From Thermoanaerobaculia bacterium (GTDB lineage Bacteria > Acidobacteriota > Thermoanaerobaculia > Gp7-AA8), in the NCBI GenBank assembly GCA_017883235.1, contig JADGNY010000064.1, forward strand, positions 1-38,212: a stretch of 38,212 nt of DNA, given 5' to 3'. The notes beneath the pieces are model-generated. The model saw only the letters and a program-made list of their open reading frames with translations, ran no database searches and had not been told where the DNA came from. Positions 15,847-25,540 of this stretch are shown here, piece after piece (within the stretch, counting starts at the first letter, position 1; every line of letters begins with the position of its first letter). The translations under genes were made by a program, and so were the position numbers.

Positions 15847-16057
15847 GGTCTGCGTTGAAAAACGCGAGTTCTTCGAGCTTGCGAGAAACTGGCTCAATTA
15901 TCGAGCACCAGTGAGCAAAAGCGCCTGAAAGAAGAACTGGCGCGAATGACTTTCGGTGAGTAGTGCCGAGGATTCAGTGGACGAACCTGCCGCGAGCCCT
16001 TCGGGATCATCTCTTTGATCGGCTCCGCGACCGCCAGATCACGGTTACTGAACGACA

Positions 16058-18271
16058 CTACGGCAGCAGAAGGTCGAGAGCGTAGACCTCTTCCACGCTG
16101 CGATTGCGAACGATCAGAGGGCTATTGTCCGGAGTAACCCCGCTCCACCCTTGCAACATCCGATAATCGTTCAGGTTGACCAGGCGTTCCAATGCTCCTC
16201 CGGGAATGCTCACCCGGAACAACGCTGGATCGCCTACTTCCATGGTGTTGAAGTAGACGTATCGTCCATCGGAAGACCATGTCGGATTGTCGACCGGCAG
16301 GCCATTCAACGGGCGCCATTTTGCCGTTGTCAGGTCGAAGAGCATCAGTTTCTGCTCCTTGATCGTCAGGGCGCAGATGAATCGTCCATCGGGTGACCAG
16401 CGCGCCGTCCACAAGCCTTCAGAACCCGGTAACGATGAGAGCCGTCGATTGGCCAGATCATAGACATGAATGACTTCCTTCCCGGTCCCGTGAGCGAAGG
16501 CGAGCGGTACTTCGCCGAACGCAACCTGCGTTCCGTCGGGTGACCACGTCGGGATCCCTTCCTCCATGTCCGCCGGCGTCAACCCAGGCGCAATGAGCGG
16601 CTCGGGAGTCCGACCATCGGCGGAAACGAGGTAGATTCTCCAGACTCCGCCCGGCTGCCATCCGCGGAACGCGATCCACTTCCCATCCGGCGACCATGCG
16701 TGACCGCCGGCCTTCATGGGAGCGAAGGTGAGCTGTCGCGTTTCGCTGCCGTCAGCTCGAGCGCGCCAGATCGTCTGGTCAGGCAGGTTTATGTAGGCAA
16801 CCCACTGTCGATCGCGCGAGAAGACCAGCCACGTGGCCGAGCGTCCTCCGAGATAGGGAATGAACGTTCCCAGACGCGAATCGTAGCGAACCAGCTCGAG
16901 CCGATCCTGATTGCCAATTGCGTAGAACCTCTTCCCATTCGGGCTGGAGGTCATCGGGTACCAAGTCTGCAGATCGGCATTCATGAGCAAGGGTTGTTTG
17001 GGAGCTTCCCGGAAAAGGCTCCTCCTCTCGTCCAGCGCCCAGATGTCGCTCTTCCTGTCACCGCTGGTCAGGAACATGAAGTATTTGCTATCCGCGGTCC
17101 AGCCCACGCAGGCGCAGCCTTGGTGCTTTCCGCTCCAATCGGTAAGCAGGCGATGAAGGTTGATTCCGTCCGAGGCAACTTCCCAGAGTGACTCGAGAGC
17201 CGCGTTGTGGCCGGGGTCAGGGACATATAGACAAAAACGGAGCGTTTTCCCATCGGGCGACCAGCGAATGGTCTGCGCTTGTCCGTGAACCGTCGCCAGC
17301 CTGTGCGGTTCGCTCCCGTCCGAGTGGGCGAGATAGAGACCCCCCTTCCTCGCATAGGCGATCCACTCCGCATCAGGCGAAAAGACCGCCTCCGAGGTCG
17401 TGATGGCGCCGACGCGGCGTGGTGGGCCGCCTCCCAGCGGGAGAGCGAACAGCTCCTTCTCGCCTGTGTCGAATGCGTTGCCACTGACTCGCCCGCCAAG
17501 CAGCTCTCGCCGGACCGTGGAAATGTCGGTCATGAAGAAACGGAATGGAGTCGAGACCGGTGTCGCCTCTCGCCCCTGGACCGGCATTGACACCAGAGCG
17601 CGGCCCTCGGTGGCTCCTTCGTGGAAATAGAGATTGGAGCCGTCGGTGAACAGCGCGCCGGCCTTTGGCCGATGATCGTCGGTGAGTTGCGTGACTCTCA
17701 GAACTCGCGGCGCCGGAGGGGCCGATGGAGCGCGGAGTGCAAGAACGCCGGCGGCGACCACGCCCAGGCCCGCCGCGAGACCGGCGTAACGCGCAAACGT
17801 GCGGGATCGGGGAAGGGCGGAGGGGGGGCTCGCCGGAGCTTCGGCAATGGGAGCCGCCGGCGGCGTGCCAACGGAGGACCGAACGCCAGCGCCCTCGGCC
17901 GTCTGCGCCACCAGGCCGGCCTCGGGGTCTGAATCGGCGGCCGACACACGGCGCACAGGAGCCGCAAAGCAGTACCCACGCCAGGGAATTGTCTCCACGT
18001 AGAGCTTCCCATCCGCCGGATCGCCGAGCTTCGCTCGCAGCCCATGCATGGCAACGGTGAGGGACCCTTCCGCGACATGCGTATCGGGCCAGACTTCGTC
18101 GAGGATGGCCTCTTTTTCGAGAAGACGGCCGGCGTGTTTGAGCAGGCAACCGAGTAAGTCCGCCTGCTTTGGCTGCAGGGTGACGCGTTTCCCGCCGCGC
18201 GTCAGGACACGGTCTCGCGAGTCGAAACGAAAGGGGCCGAACTCGTAGAAGCAGCCTTCCTCGTCAACCAT
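16058..18271 (-). CDS. Membrane-anchored winged-helix regulator with TolB/WD40-like propeller (CadC-like)
   Basis: This 737-residue protein starts with an OmpR/PhoB-type winged-helix DNA-binding domain (residues 10-108; FGPFRFDSRDRVLTRGG, LQPKQADLLGCLLKHAG, VAEGSLTVAMHGLRAKLGD, YVETIPWRGYCF). A low-complexity Ala/Pro linker leads to one transmembrane helix (about 163-182, AGLAAGLGVVAAGVLALRA). The C-terminal 550 residues form a TolB/PD40 beta-propeller with repeated WSPDGKWIAF-type blades. The layout is that of CadC/ToxR: cytoplasmic DNA binding and an extracytoplasmic sensor. It is divergent from the large secreted Kelch-repeat gene and may control it. This architecture is abundant in Acidobacteria. 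The ligand is unknown. Confidence 0.92.
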   Translation of the reverse strand: MVDEEGCFYEFGPFRFDSRDRVLTRGGKRVTLQPKQADLLGCLLKHAGRLLEKEAILDEVWPDTHVAEGSLTVAMHGLRAKLGDPADGKLYVETIPWRGYCFAAPVRRVSAADSDPEAGLVAQTAEGAGVRSSVGTPPAAPIAEAPASPPSALPRSRTFARYAGLAAGLGVVAAGVLALRAPSAPPAPRVLRVTQLTDDHRPKAGALFTDGSNLYFHEGATEGRALVSMPVQGREATPVSTPFRFFMTDISTVRRELLGGRVSGNAFDTGEKELFALPLGGGPPRRVGAITTSEAVFSPDAEWIAYARKGGLYLAHSDGSEPHRLATVHGQAQTIRWSPDGKTLRFCLYVPDPGHNAALESLWEVASDGINLHRLLTDWSGKHQGCACVGWTADSKYFMFLTSGDRKSDIWALDERRSLFREAPKQPLLMNADLQTWYPMTSSPNGKRFYAIGNQDRLELVRYDSRLGTFIPYLGGRSATWLVFSRDRQWVAYINLPDQTIWRARADGSETRQLTFAPMKAGGHAWSPDGKWIAFRGWQPGGVWRIYLVSADGRTPEPLIAPGLTPADMEEGIPTWSPDGTQVAFGEVPLAFAHGTGKEVIHVYDLANRRLSSLPGSEGLWTARWSPDGRFICALTIKEQKLMLFDLTTAKWRPLNGLPVDNPTWSSDGRYVYFNTMEVGDPALFRVSIPGGALERLVNLNDYRMLQGWSGVTPDNSPLIVRNRSVEEVYALDLLLP

Positions 18272-18430
18272 CGCCCGTCCTAGGGACTTCCTAACAAACT
18301 GCTAATCATTCGTTAAAGCCTTCTATCACGAAGAGAACCGATGTTCCAGGCGACCGCAGAGGCTGAATCTCTCCGCCGTGCTTGCGGCGACCCATTCGAA
18401 CGACATCTGAACGCAAAATGGAGAACACCG

Positions 18431-21400
18431 ATGAAACGAATGTCCCCTTCTTCCGGTTCGCTTCACATTCGGAGGGCCTTCCGCCGCTTCCTCATCACTT
18501 TTTCGATCGTTCGGAACAGAACGAGAGTCTCCTCGGGCACTCGGATCGTCACGGCTGCTCTCTTGGCGTGGGCTTTCCTTTGCGTGCCATCTTTGGCCCG
18601 TGCACAAGGTACCCAGACCTTACTCTCCGACAATCTCAATAGCTATAGCCCGGGTAGTGGGCTTGCCGGACAAGGCGGTTGGTATCAGGATCCGTCGTCT
18701 ACGGCTCCGCTGATTCTCTCGACAACGACTCCTCTGGGAAGCGTGGCGGTCGACGGTCTCATACGAACAGGCACCGGAGCCTACGATGGCACGAGTTTCG
18801 GAACCGTCAGGCGTGCACTCTCCGGGCCTCTGGACCCCCATGGCATCTCCATCCTTTCCGTCGATGCATATGCATTCAACGCGCACCAGTCGCATGCGGC
18901 TGGCATCGGTCTGACAAGCGTTGACAATGCTGTGTACATAGAATCGTATGCTGCCTGGTACCACGCAAATGCACCAGGATGGCAATTCAGCAGTTCGCTA
19001 ACCTGCTGTAGCGATTTCTTTCATGGTGCGTTCGATGAGCCGGTACGTCTCGAGATCGTTATTGACGGTGGTGCCGGCAAGTATTTTCACCGCTTGACCC
19101 ATTCTGGCGGTGTATTTGAGACACCACATCGTGACATCACATCTTCCGAAATCGCAAAGCTGACCGAAGTAGTCCTGTTTGAGGACTACAGGGATGTGTA
19201 TCTTGGAGTTGCTCTCGACAACATTACTGTCACGACCACACCGGTGTCCACAAACGTTCCTCTCGTCTGGACCGAGGTCACACCGATCGGTCCGGCGCCG
19301 CCTCCTCAGAACGGCGATCCCAGGGTCAGTTACGACGCCACGAACAACCGGCTGATTGCATTCATCGCGGGCAATCCGGCGATGAACCCGGCGTTGTCAT
19401 GCCAGGTGTGGATTCTGACGAACGCGAACGGGACAGGTGGAACGCCTCAGTGGACCGAGCTGCAGGCGACAGGTACGCCTCCCAATGTGAACATCGAGTC
19501 AACCGCGGTGTACGACCGCGCCGCGAATCGCCTGGTCGTCTACGGCGGCGGGTACGGGTACACCTCGCCCGCGCTCGCGAATATTTGGGTGCTCACCAAC
19601 GCGAATGGCCTCGGCGGGACGCCGGCTTGGTCGGAGATCCAACCGAGCACCAGCATTGCGCGCGATGGCCACTCGGCGGTCTTCGAGGCCGGCCTCGATC
19701 GGCTGATTGCGTTTGGAGGGGACCTGGCGTTCTACGGGACAGCGGGCAACGACACCTATACCTTATCGAATGCAAATGGGCTCGGCGGGTCGTCGCAATG
19801 GACGCCATTGTCGCCGGCGGGCTCGCTGCCTGCGGTTCGCAGCGAGCACAGCGCCGTCTACGATGAGGTGACGCATGCGATGACCGTCTTTGGCGGCTGG
19901 AACACGCTCAACCCCGGGCTTCGCTATGACGACACGTGGATCCTGGCTCACGCGGACGGCACGAGCGGCACGCCGGCCTGGCAATTGCTGACCCTTTCGC
20001 CGCGTCCGAATGCGCGTAGCAAGCACTCGGCGGTTTACGACGCGGTCGGAAATCGGATGCTCGTCTATGGCGGCTCGGATGGGAGCCGCAACCTGGACGA
20101 CCTCTGGATACTGCATGACGCGAATGGCATTGGAACACCGTTGTGGGAATCGGTCGTGGCGAGCGGTGACCTGCCCGGACCCAACTCCAGACATGGGGCG
20201 GTCTGGGATGGTGACCGCCGCATGATCATGATGGGAGGGTCCAACGATTCGGGCGCACACTCCCGGGTCTGGGTCCTGACACTGGGCGGAACGCCGGCTC
20301 CAAGTATCCCGACGATCACCTGGTCGAACCCGGCGAACATCCCCTCCGGCACGCCGCTTGGCGGCGCCCAGCTCAACGCCACGGCGTCGGTGCCGGGAAC
20401 CTTCGTCTACACGCCTGCCGCTGGAACGCTGCTGAGCGTCGGCAGCGGCCAGACGCTCTCCGTGACGTTTACGCCGACAGACCCGACAAACTACACGACA
20501 GCGACGGCCAGCGTCTTGATCAACGTCATCGATGCGATTCCGCCGGCAGTAACGGTGGGGATGCCCAATGGCGCGGAGCGGGTGTTTACCGGCACTCCTT
20601 ATGTGATCAGGTGGGCGGCATCAGACGACGTCGGGATCGTTGCCATCGACGTCGCGTTCTCCGCGGACGGCGGCAGCAGCTTCACACCGATCACCGAATG
20701 CACAGGCTTGCCTTCCACCGCTTCACAATGCACATGGATGGCCCCCGGTCCTGCAACGACGCAAGGCCGGATTCGCGTCACAGCGCGGGATGCCGCCGGG
20801 AACGTGGGATCAGATGATTCCAATGCGAATTTCACAGTGGTCAGCGGCACGGCTTCGGTGACTGTCACAGCACCGAACACGGCCACAACGTGGCGAATCG
20901 GCGACAGCCGCAACATCACGTTCACCCACACGCTGGGGATCGGCCAGGCCGTTGCGATCGAGATCAGCAGGGATGGCGGCGGGAATTGGGAAACCATCAA
21001 TCCGGCATTCACGACAACGAACGCAACGAGCGGCACATTCAACTGGTCTGTCACGGGACCGGTCACGAGCGCCGCACTGGTTCGCGTCACGTGGCCTGGC
21101 AATCCAGCAGTCAATGACGTGAGCAATGTTACGTTCAGCATCATCGAGCGTATTACCGTGACCTCGCCGGATACAGCGGTGACCTGGGCCGTGGGAACCA
21201 CGCATCCGATTACATTCACGCACAACCTCGGCGTGGGCGATTCCGTGAACATCGAGGTGAGCCGCGACGGCGGTTCGACCTGGAACATGGCCGGGACACT
21301 CACGACGACATCGGCGACGTCGGGAAGTTATCCGTGGCTCGTGACCGGGCCAACGACAGCGGACGCGCGCATTCGCATTTCCCGGACCGCCGACAGTAGC

Positions 21401-22909
21401 GCCGCCGACACCAGCAACGTCAACTTCGTCATCGCTAGTCCCTATGTAATGGTCACCTCGCCGAACACGGGTGTGAGTTGGCGGGTAGGCGATACCCACG
21501 ACATCACCTTCACGCATAACCTTGGTGTGGGAGAGCCCGTTAACATCGAAGCGAGCCGTGACGGCGGCGCCACCTGGAGTGCGGTTGCCACATTCACCAC
21601 GACGGCCGCCGCCTCGGGAAGTTATCCCTGGGTCGTTTCCGGCCCCACAACGACGCAAGGCCGTATTCGAATCTCATGGCCCACAGACACCAGCGTCAAC
21701 GACACGAGCGATGCCAACTTCACCGTCGCCAATTCCTCTGTAACAGTCACCTCTCCAAACACCGCGGTCAACTGGCGAATCGGTGATACCCGGAACATCA
21801 CGTTCACGCACAACCTTGGCGTGGGGGAATCCGTCAACATCGAGTTGAGTCGTGATAACGGAACGACGTGGAGCCCGATCACTACGTTCACCACGACGGC
21901 GGCCACATCGGGAAGTTACCCGTGGGTCGTTTCTGGACCAGTGACGACACAGGGTCTCGTCCGCGTATCCTGGGCCGCCGACACCAGTGTGACCGACGCC
22001 AGCAATGTCAACTTCACCATTTCAAATTCCTTCGTTACCGTCACTGCGCCGAACACTGCAGTCAGCTGGCGGATTGGAGATCCTCACAACATTACCTTCA
22101 CCCATAACCTTGGGGTGGGACAGTCCATGAACATCGAATTGAGCCGCGATGGCGGTGCTACCTGGAGCCCGATCACGACATTTACGACAACGTCGGCGAC
22201 ATCGGGAAGCTATGCGTGGACCGTTTCCGCACCGGCGACAGCTCAGGGCCGCGTGCGCGTTACGTGGGCTTCCGACGGTGCTGTGACGGATATCGGCGAT
22301 ATTAATTTCACAATCACGCAACCGATCGCGATTACGGTTCCGAATACTGCCGTTACCTGGGGCCTCGGCTCGACTCGCCAGATTACATGGACGCACAATC
22401 TGGGGATGGCCGAGACCGTGAACATCGATGTCAGCCGTGATGGGGGTACGACGTGGACCGCAATCGCGGCTGGTGTACCGAACGCAACCACGACGACGGG
22501 GACGTATACATGGATCGCCTCCGGTCCAACGTCGACGCAGTCGCGCATTCGAATCAGTCAAGCAAGCGATCCGACGCTCAACGATGTGAGCACTGTGAAC
22601 TTTACGATCGCGAATCCGTCGCTGAGCATCACGGCGCCCAAAACGGCCGTAACGTGGGTCATCGGAACCACCCAATCGATCAACTGGAACCACAACCTTG
22701 GGACTGCCGCGCTTGTCAACATCGACATCAGTCGTGACGGAGGGCTGACATGGACGTCAATCGCAACCGCGGTTCCAAACTCCGGCGCGACCACCGGTAC
22801 TTTTAGCTGGGTTGTAGCGGGGCCGGCAAGCAGCACATCGAGAATACGAGTAGGCTGGACAAACGGCCCGGCAAACGATATCAGTAATACGAACTTTACG
22901 ATTCAGTAG
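18431..22909 (+). CDS. Large secreted protein with Kelch repeats and tandem Kre9/KNH-like Ig repeats
   Basis: I use the ATG at 18431, which follows GGAG; the frame opens earlier at 18341 without a good RBS. The protein is 1492 residues. A long basic N-region and hydrophobic core (VTAALLAWAFLCVPSLARAQ) make a signal peptide of about 62 residues. A lectin-like beta region (65-270) follows, then about six Kelch blades (WILTNANG.GGTP.W, HSAVYD...RMLVYGG) to about 620. Next is an MBG/Ig-like domain (WSNPANI...FTPTDPTNYTTAT), one diverged and then seven close copies of a 97-residue unit resembling the Kre9/KNH Ig-like domain (NTAVTWRIGDTRNITFTHNLG, SRDGG.TW, SG.Y.W.V.GP, NFTI). There is no anchor or sorting signal at the C-terminus. 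It is probably a surface or matrix protein; its ligand is unknown. Confidence 0.85.
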   Translation: MKRMSPSSGSLHIRRAFRRFLITFSIVRNRTRVSSGTRIVTAALLAWAFLCVPSLARAQGTQTLLSDNLNSYSPGSGLAGQGGWYQDPSSTAPLILSTTTPLGSVAVDGLIRTGTGAYDGTSFGTVRRALSGPLDPHGISILSVDAYAFNAHQSHAAGIGLTSVDNAVYIESYAAWYHANAPGWQFSSSLTCCSDFFHGAFDEPVRLEIVIDGGAGKYFHRLTHSGGVFETPHRDITSSEIAKLTEVVLFEDYRDVYLGVALDNITVTTTPVSTNVPLVWTEVTPIGPAPPPQNGDPRVSYDATNNRLIAFIAGNPAMNPALSCQVWILTNANGTGGTPQWTELQATGTPPNVNIESTAVYDRAANRLVVYGGGYGYTSPALANIWVLTNANGLGGTPAWSEIQPSTSIARDGHSAVFEAGLDRLIAFGGDLAFYGTAGNDTYTLSNANGLGGSSQWTPLSPAGSLPAVRSEHSAVYDEVTHAMTVFGGWNTLNPGLRYDDTWILAHADGTSGTPAWQLLTLSPRPNARSKHSAVYDAVGNRMLVYGGSDGSRNLDDLWILHDANGIGTPLWESVVASGDLPGPNSRHGAVWDGDRRMIMMGGSNDSGAHSRVWVLTLGGTPAPSIPTITWSNPANIPSGTPLGGAQLNATASVPGTFVYTPAAGTLLSVGSGQTLSVTFTPTDPTNYTTATASVLINVIDAIPPAVTVGMPNGAERVFTGTPYVIRWAASDDVGIVAIDVAFSADGGSSFTPITECTGLPSTASQCTWMAPGPATTQGRIRVTARDAAGNVGSDDSNANFTVVSGTASVTVTAPNTATTWRIGDSRNITFTHTLGIGQAVAIEISRDGGGNWETINPAFTTTNATSGTFNWSVTGPVTSAALVRVTWPGNPAVNDVSNVTFSIIERITVTSPDTAVTWAVGTTHPITFTHNLGVGDSVNIEVSRDGGSTWNMAGTLTTTSATSGSYPWLVTGPTTADARIRISRTADSSAADTSNVNFVIASPYVMVTSPNTGVSWRVGDTHDITFTHNLGVGEPVNIEASRDGGATWSAVATFTTTAAASGSYPWVVSGPTTTQGRIRISWPTDTSVNDTSDANFTVANSSVTVTSPNTAVNWRIGDTRNITFTHNLGVGESVNIELSRDNGTTWSPITTFTTTAATSGSYPWVVSGPVTTQGLVRVSWAADTSVTDASNVNFTISNSFVTVTAPNTAVSWRIGDPHNITFTHNLGVGQSMNIELSRDGGATWSPITTFTTTSATSGSYAWTVSAPATAQGRVRVTWASDGAVTDIGDINFTITQPIAITVPNTAVTWGLGSTRQITWTHNLGMAETVNIDVSRDGGTTWTAIAAGVPNATTTTGTYTWIASGPTSTQSRIRISQASDPTLNDVSTVNFTIANPSLSITAPKTAVTWVIGTTQSINWNHNLGTAALVNIDISRDGGLTWTSIATAVPNSGATTGTFSWVVAGPASSTSRIRVGWTNGPANDISNTNFTIQ
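20855..22906 (+). repeat. Seven tandem ~293-bp coding repeats
   Basis: Seven in-frame units of roughly 291-300 bp encode the Ig-like repeats at the C-terminus of the secreted Kelch protein. Units 2-5 are the most alike, sharing NITFTHNLGVG-type and TTTSATSGSYPW-type stretches, and units 6 and 7 have drifted. A still more diverged unit precedes them at about 20545-20850. Such arrays change copy number by recombination. Confidence 0.85.
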
Positions 22910-22921
22910 CGCTAGATTGGC

Positions 22922-22965
22922 CAGATGTACGCAGATAAGAAGTCGGTCTTATCGGCGTACATCTG
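22922..22965. terminator. Strong bidirectional terminator-like hairpin
   Basis: CAGATGTACGC pairs perfectly with GCGTACATCTG, and inside it, after one A/G mismatch, GATAAGA pairs with TCTTATC around a 6-nt loop. The resulting 18-bp stem lies between the convergent stops of the secreted repeat protein (22909) and the beta-glucosidase (22990), where a shared terminator is expected. No long T-run follows. Confidence 0.75.
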
Positions 22966-22989
22966 CGCCATCTGCGGATGAAAACGCCC

Positions 22990-24333
22990 TCACCCCACCT
23001 TCCCTCCCGTCCTCACAACCTCCGCGTAGAACTTCGCGCTCTCCTTCAGCGTTCGCTTCAGTGTCGCGAAGTCGACGTGCACGATGCCGAAGCGTTTGGT
23101 GTAGCCGAGGGACCATTCCAGGTTGTCGAGGAGGGACCAGACGAAGTAGCCGCGGACGTCGGCGCCTTGTTCGATGGCGCGGTGGACGGCGAGGATGTGC
23201 TCGCGAAGGTAGTGGATACGGAGCGGGTCGTCGACCGTGTTGTCGATGGCGACCGGGGGGTCGTAGAAGGCGGCGCCGTTTTCGGTGACGTAGATCGGCG
23301 TCGGGCCATAGCGGTCGCGGAACCAGAGCAGGACGTCGGTCAGGGCGGGGGCGTGGACCTCCCATCCCGTCTCCGTATAGATCGAGCCTGGCTGGCGGAC
23401 GCGCGCGGCCCGTTCGATGATCTGCGCGGGATCGTTCTTCGTTACGGCGCGAAGGTAGTAGTTGATGCCGACGAAATCGAGCGGTTGTTTGATCAGATCG
23501 AAATCGGCGGCGGGGAACTCCGGCCACGCTTCGCCATACAGATCGGCCATCTCCTCGGGGTACCGGCCGCGGAAGACCGGATCGAGGTACTGGCGGTTCA
23601 TGTAGGCGTCGGCGCGGCGGGTGGCGGCGAGGTCCTCCTCGCTTTGTGAGTCGGGGTATTTCGGCTCGATGTTCACCACGATGCCGATGGCGTGTTTGGC
23701 CACGGTGCGGTAGGCCTCGACGGCGCGGCCGTGGGCGCGCAGGAGGTTGTGCGAGGCGATCGGCGTCTCGAAGAGATTGCGGTGGCCGGGAGCCAGCACG
23801 CCGTGGAGGTAGCCGCCGTCCGTCACGACCCACGGCTCGTTGATCGTGGCCCACCATTCGACGGTGTCGTCGAGGGCCTTATAGACGACAGATGCGTAGT
23901 CGGCGAACCATTCCGCGACGTCGCGGTTGAGCCAGCCGCCGCGGTCGTCGAGGGCGGCGGGAAGGTCCCAGTGATAGAGCGTCGCCATCGGGAGGATGCC
24001 GGCTTCGCGAAGGGCGTCGACGAGTCTGCGATAGAAGTCGAGTCCCTTCTGATTCACGCGCCCGGTCCCCTCGGGGAGGATGCGGCTCCACGAGATGCTG
24101 AAGCGATACGCCTGCATGCCCAGATCGCGCATGATGCCGACGTCGTCCTTATAGAGATGGTAGTGATCGCAGGCGACGTCTCCGGTGTCGCCGTTGGTCA
24201 TGCGTCCGGGGGTGTGGCTGAAGCGATGCCAGATGCTCGGGCCGGCGCCATCGGCGAGCGGTGCTCCCTCGATCTGGTAGGCCGCGGTTGCGGAGCCCCA
24301 GACAAAGCCATCGGGGAAGCGGACATCGGTCAT
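22990..24333 (-). CDS. bglA: GH1 beta-glucosidase
   Basis: This 447-residue protein has the normal length for bacterial GH1 and no signal peptide, so it is cytoplasmic. N-terminal FPDGFVWGSATAAYQIEG is the GH1 signature. TINEPW carries the acid/base Glu and IYVTENGAAF the nucleophile Glu; DNLEWSLGYTKRFGIVHVD is the aglycone/glycone site segment near the end. It hydrolyses beta-linked glucosides or short gluco-oligosaccharides. The start at 24333 follows AGGAGATG, and the conserved GH1 N-terminus begins there, so the longer open frame is not used. It is divergent from lacI, with a LacI-type operator 52 bp upstream of its start, so it is probably repressed by that protein and induced by the imported sugar. 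Confidence 0.95.
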   Translation of the reverse strand: MTDVRFPDGFVWGSATAAYQIEGAPLADGAGPSIWHRFSHTPGRMTNGDTGDVACDHYHLYKDDVGIMRDLGMQAYRFSISWSRILPEGTGRVNQKGLDFYRRLVDALREAGILPMATLYHWDLPAALDDRGGWLNRDVAEWFADYASVVYKALDDTVEWWATINEPWVVTDGGYLHGVLAPGHRNLFETPIASHNLLRAHGRAVEAYRTVAKHAIGIVVNIEPKYPDSQSEEDLAATRRADAYMNRQYLDPVFRGRYPEEMADLYGEAWPEFPAADFDLIKQPLDFVGINYYLRAVTKNDPAQIIERAARVRQPGSIYTETGWEVHAPALTDVLLWFRDRYGPTPIYVTENGAAFYDPPVAIDNTVDDPLRIHYLREHILAVHRAIEQGADVRGYFVWSLLDNLEWSLGYTKRFGIVHVDFATLKRTLKESAKFYAEVVRTGGKVG

Positions 24334-24384
24334 CGGTTCATCTCCTGATTGACAGCCGTTCGAATTGTGAGTAGCGTACCGCAA

Positions 24385-24402
24385 AATGTAACCGTTTACA
24401 TT
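24385..24402. promoter_or_regulatory. LacI-family operator
   Basis: AATGTAACCGTTTACATT is a near-perfect 18-bp palindrome with the central CG typical of LacI/GalR-family operators (8 of 9 half-site positions match). It lies 19 bp before the lacI start and 51 bp before the beta-glucosidase start, so one site could control both divergent transcripts, including the repressor itself and the receptor gene coupled to it. Confidence 0.82.
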
Positions 24403-24421
24403 CGAGGGCCGCGAAACGCAA

Positions 24422-25540
24422 ATGCCGAGCCGACCGGATGTCCGAAAAGTCCGACGCCGCAAGATCGCGGCGGTGGCGACGATTCATGACGTCGCCGCAC
24501 GGGCGGGGGTCTCGGTGGCGACGGTCTCGCGCGTTCTGAACGGCAAAGAGCTCGTGCGCGAGGAGACATCGCGGCAGGTTCGCGCGGCGGCCAAGTCGCT
24601 GCGCTACGTTCCCAACGTCGCCGCGCGGTCGCTCAGCATCCGGCGCAGCCAGACCATCGGCATCGTGCTGCCGGACGTGCATGGCGAGTTCTTCTCCGAG
24701 GTCATCCGCGGGATCGATCTCGCCGCGCGTGCGGAGGGGTACCACATCCTCGTCTCCGGCTCGCACAGCGATCCGGGCCAGATGCTGGAAGTCGTCGAGA
24801 CCATGCGCGGGCGCGTCGACGGGCTCGTGGTCATGGCGCCGGACGTCACCATCGCCCCGCTCGAAGAGCTGCCGAAGATGCCGGTCGTGCTCCTGAATTC
24901 ATCGGGTGTCAACGGTGACGCCATCACCATCGACAACTACGGTGGAGCGCGGGCGATGATGCGTCACCTGCACGAGCTCGGGCATACGCGCATCGCCTTC
25001 GTCTGCGGGCCGCGGCACAACGCCGACGCGCGCGAACGGCTGCGCGGCTACCGTCACGCCATGCGCGGGACGGCCGCGAAGTCGCTGCGCGCGCTCGAAT
25101 GGAGCGGCGACTTCACCGAGGAGTCGGGGTTCGCCGCAGGCAGCAGGATCGCCGCGCAGGCAGCGCGGCCGACCGCGGTCTTTTCCGCCAACGATTCGAT
25201 GGCGGTGGGTGTGCTGGCGTCGCTGGCCGCGGCCGGGATCAAAGTCCCTGAGGCCATGAGCGTGGTCGGGTTCGACGACATACCGATCGTGCGCTACGTC
25301 GCGCCGCCGATGACGACGATGCGCGTCGACATCGCCGAGCTCGGGAGGCGCGCCTTCGCGTTGCTGCTCGATGCCATCACCGATCCGGCGGCGCACGCCT
25401 GCCGGCATGAGCGCGTCGGAACGACCCTCGTCGTGCGCGGTTCCTGCATGGCCCCAATGAACGCAACCAAAGTGAGCACGCAACCGCATCGGGCGGCGCG
25501 TGGCCGGAGTAGCAGCCTTAACAAAGGAGAGGTTTCATGA
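24422..25540 (+). CDS. LacI-family transcriptional regulator
   Basis: This 372-residue protein has a canonical LacI helix-turn-helix near residues 19-65 (ATIHDVAARAGVSVATVSRVLNG, split here as ATIHDVAARAGVS and VATVSRVLNG) with the hinge LRYVPNVAARSL. A periplasmic-binding-protein-like effector domain follows: IGIVLPDVHGEFFSEVIRGI, GARAMMRHLHELGHTRIAFVCG and SVVGFDDIP. The N-terminus is about 18 residues longer than usual, so a GTG at 24473 is an alternative start. The C-terminus also has an extra tail of about 30 residues. Its stop overlaps the start of the TonB-dependent receptor (ATGA). Its effector is presumably a sugar released by the enzymes encoded here. The operator at 24385-24402 suggests autoregulation. 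Confidence 0.94.
   Translation: MPSRPDVRKVRRRKIAAVATIHDVAARAGVSVATVSRVLNGKELVREETSRQVRAAAKSLRYVPNVAARSLSIRRSQTIGIVLPDVHGEFFSEVIRGIDLAARAEGYHILVSGSHSDPGQMLEVVETMRGRVDGLVVMAPDVTIAPLEELPKMPVVLLNSSGVNGDAITIDNYGGARAMMRHLHELGHTRIAFVCGPRHNADARERLRGYRHAMRGTAAKSLRALEWSGDFTEESGFAAGSRIAAQAARPTAVFSANDSMAVGVLASLAAAGIKVPEAMSVVGFDDIPIVRYVAPPMTTMRVDIAELGRRAFALLLDAITDPAAHACRHERVGTTLVVRGSCMAPMNATKVSTQPHRAARGRSSSLNKGEVS

Noticed and set aside
15847-16057. Possible small gene downstream of the winged-helix regulator
   Set aside because: No frame with a ribosome binding site or recognisable motif; I see nothing in it.
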